Origin: Pseudoxanthomonas broegbernensis | GTDB taxonomy: Bacteria > Pseudomonadota > Gammaproteobacteria > Xanthomonadales > Xanthomonadaceae | DNA: 64,000 nt | Reading direction: 5' to 3' | Assembly (NCBI RefSeq): GCF_014202435.1 | Contig: NZ_JACHGU010000001.1 | Coordinates: 742,018-806,017, forward strand | In this document: piece by piece, positions 63,579-64,000 of the stretch | Layout of the letters: every line of letters begins with the position of its first letter | How positions within the stretch are numbered: the stretch's first letter is position 1 | Notes under the pieces: model-generated | Told to the model about the DNA's origin: nothing | Seen by the model: only the letters and a program-made list of their open reading frames with translations | The model's database searches: none | Translations under genes and position numbers: made by a program

Positions 63579-64000
63579 ATGGCGGGTATGGGAACGACGG
63601 ACACCGGCACCGGGATCACCGGGGCCGGCGCGGAGAACACCCGGTTCATCATTCTGATCAGTTGCGTGGCCACCATTGGTGGCTTTCTGTTCGGGTTTGA
63701 CAGCGGGGTGATCAACGGCACGGTGGACGGTCTGCAGCAGGCGTTCGGCTCGTCCAAGGCGGCGCTGGGCTTCGAGGTGGCCTCGATGCTGCTGGGCTGC
63801 GCGATTGGCGCGTTCTTCGCCGGGCGCCTGGCCGACCGCTGGGGCCGGCGCAGCGTGCTGATCATTTCGGCGGTGCTGTTCCTGATTTCGGCGCTGGGCT
63901 CGGGTGCGGCGCACAGCTCGCTGGTGTTCATCGCCGCGCGGGTGCTGGGCGGCTTTGCGGTGGGCGCGGCCAGCGTGATGTCGCCGGCCTACATCGCCGA
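63579..64000 (+). CDS. Sugar-porter MFS transporter (N-terminal part; cut by window end)
   Basis: The first 140 residues of a major-facilitator sugar transporter. Seen: a Gly/Thr-rich cytoplasmic start, membrane segment 1 (FIILISCVATIGGFLFGFDSGVINGTV) with the sugar-porter GFLFGFD/GV pattern, segment 2 (VASMLLGCAIGAFFAGRLADRWGRRSVL) with the MFS GR-x-ADRWGRR loop, segment 3 and the beginning of segment 4. ATG 63579 follows a perfect GGAGG. By position it should carry a monosaccharide or small oligosaccharide (xylose, galactose, fucose or glucose) released by the preceding enzymes across the inner membrane. Additional locus genes may follow beyond the edge. Confidence 0.93.
   Translation, partial: MAGMGTTDTGTGITGAGAENTRFIILISCVATIGGFLFGFDSGVINGTVDGLQQAFGSSKAALGFEVASMLLGCAIGAFFAGRLADRWGRRSVLIISAVLFLISALGSGAAHSSLVFIAARVLGGFAVGAASVMSPAYIA

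Overview
The window is GC-rich, densely coded bacterial DNA that fits the family Xanthomonadaceae (a Pseudoxanthomonas-, Luteimonas- or Lysobacter-like genome). The evidence is the lexA-recA-recX-alaS-csrA-tRNA-Ser order, a lexA operator of the palindromic Xanthomonas LexA type (TTAGTAGTATTACTACTAA), the gcvR-bcp / dapA-bamC arrangement, a 7Fe ferredoxin of the FdxA type, and an abundance of TonB-dependent receptors. The species cannot be named from the sequence alone. No prophage, insertion sequence or CRISPR array is visible.

Positions 1-18 kb: the 5' part of mutS (cut by the window edge), a lipoprotein PQQ-type sugar dehydrogenase, a giant cyclic beta-1,2-glucan synthase with a tiny unknown gene overlapping its stop, an orphan histidine kinase, a CzcD-type cation exporter and an orphan TonB-dependent receptor.

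Positions 18-36 kb: housekeeping core. It holds pncC, ubiB, lexA, recA, recX, alaS, csrA, tRNA-Ser(GCT), tRNA-Arg(ACG), an alpha/beta hydrolase overlapping thiD, a SulP transporter, a small XRE regulator broken by one base, a PIN-PhoH protein, bcp, gcvR, dapA, a short bamC-like lipoprotein and fdxA. gcvR and dapA are served by face-to-face overlapping promoters built on one inverted repeat.

Positions 36-64 kb: an accessory sugar locus. On the minus strand lies a five-gene operon (SDR dehydrogenase, dgoA, dgoD, lactonase, dgoK) in which every junction overlaps. It encodes the De Ley-Doudoroff route from D-galactose to pyruvate and glyceraldehyde 3-phosphate. A LysR regulator is transcribed divergently. 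On the plus strand follow three TonB-dependent receptors (the first two are close paralogues), then GH74 endo-xyloglucanase, CE20-type acetylesterase, GH35 beta-galactosidase, GH31 alpha-xylosidase with a PA14 insert, GH95 alpha-L-fucosidase and a sugar-porter MFS transporter cut by the right edge. This set matches a xyloglucan utilisation locus: the backbone is cut outside, oligosaccharides are imported, the acetyl, galactose, fucose and xylose decorations are removed, and galactose is fed into the adjacent operon.

The most informative non-coding signal is regulatory. A TAT-N11-ATA dyad (LysR-box form) occurs in front of the LysR gene and in front of the second and third receptor genes. Those two receptors also share a 16-bp identical element at a fixed distance from their -10 boxes. 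This suggests that galactose catabolism and xyloglucan uptake form one regulon.
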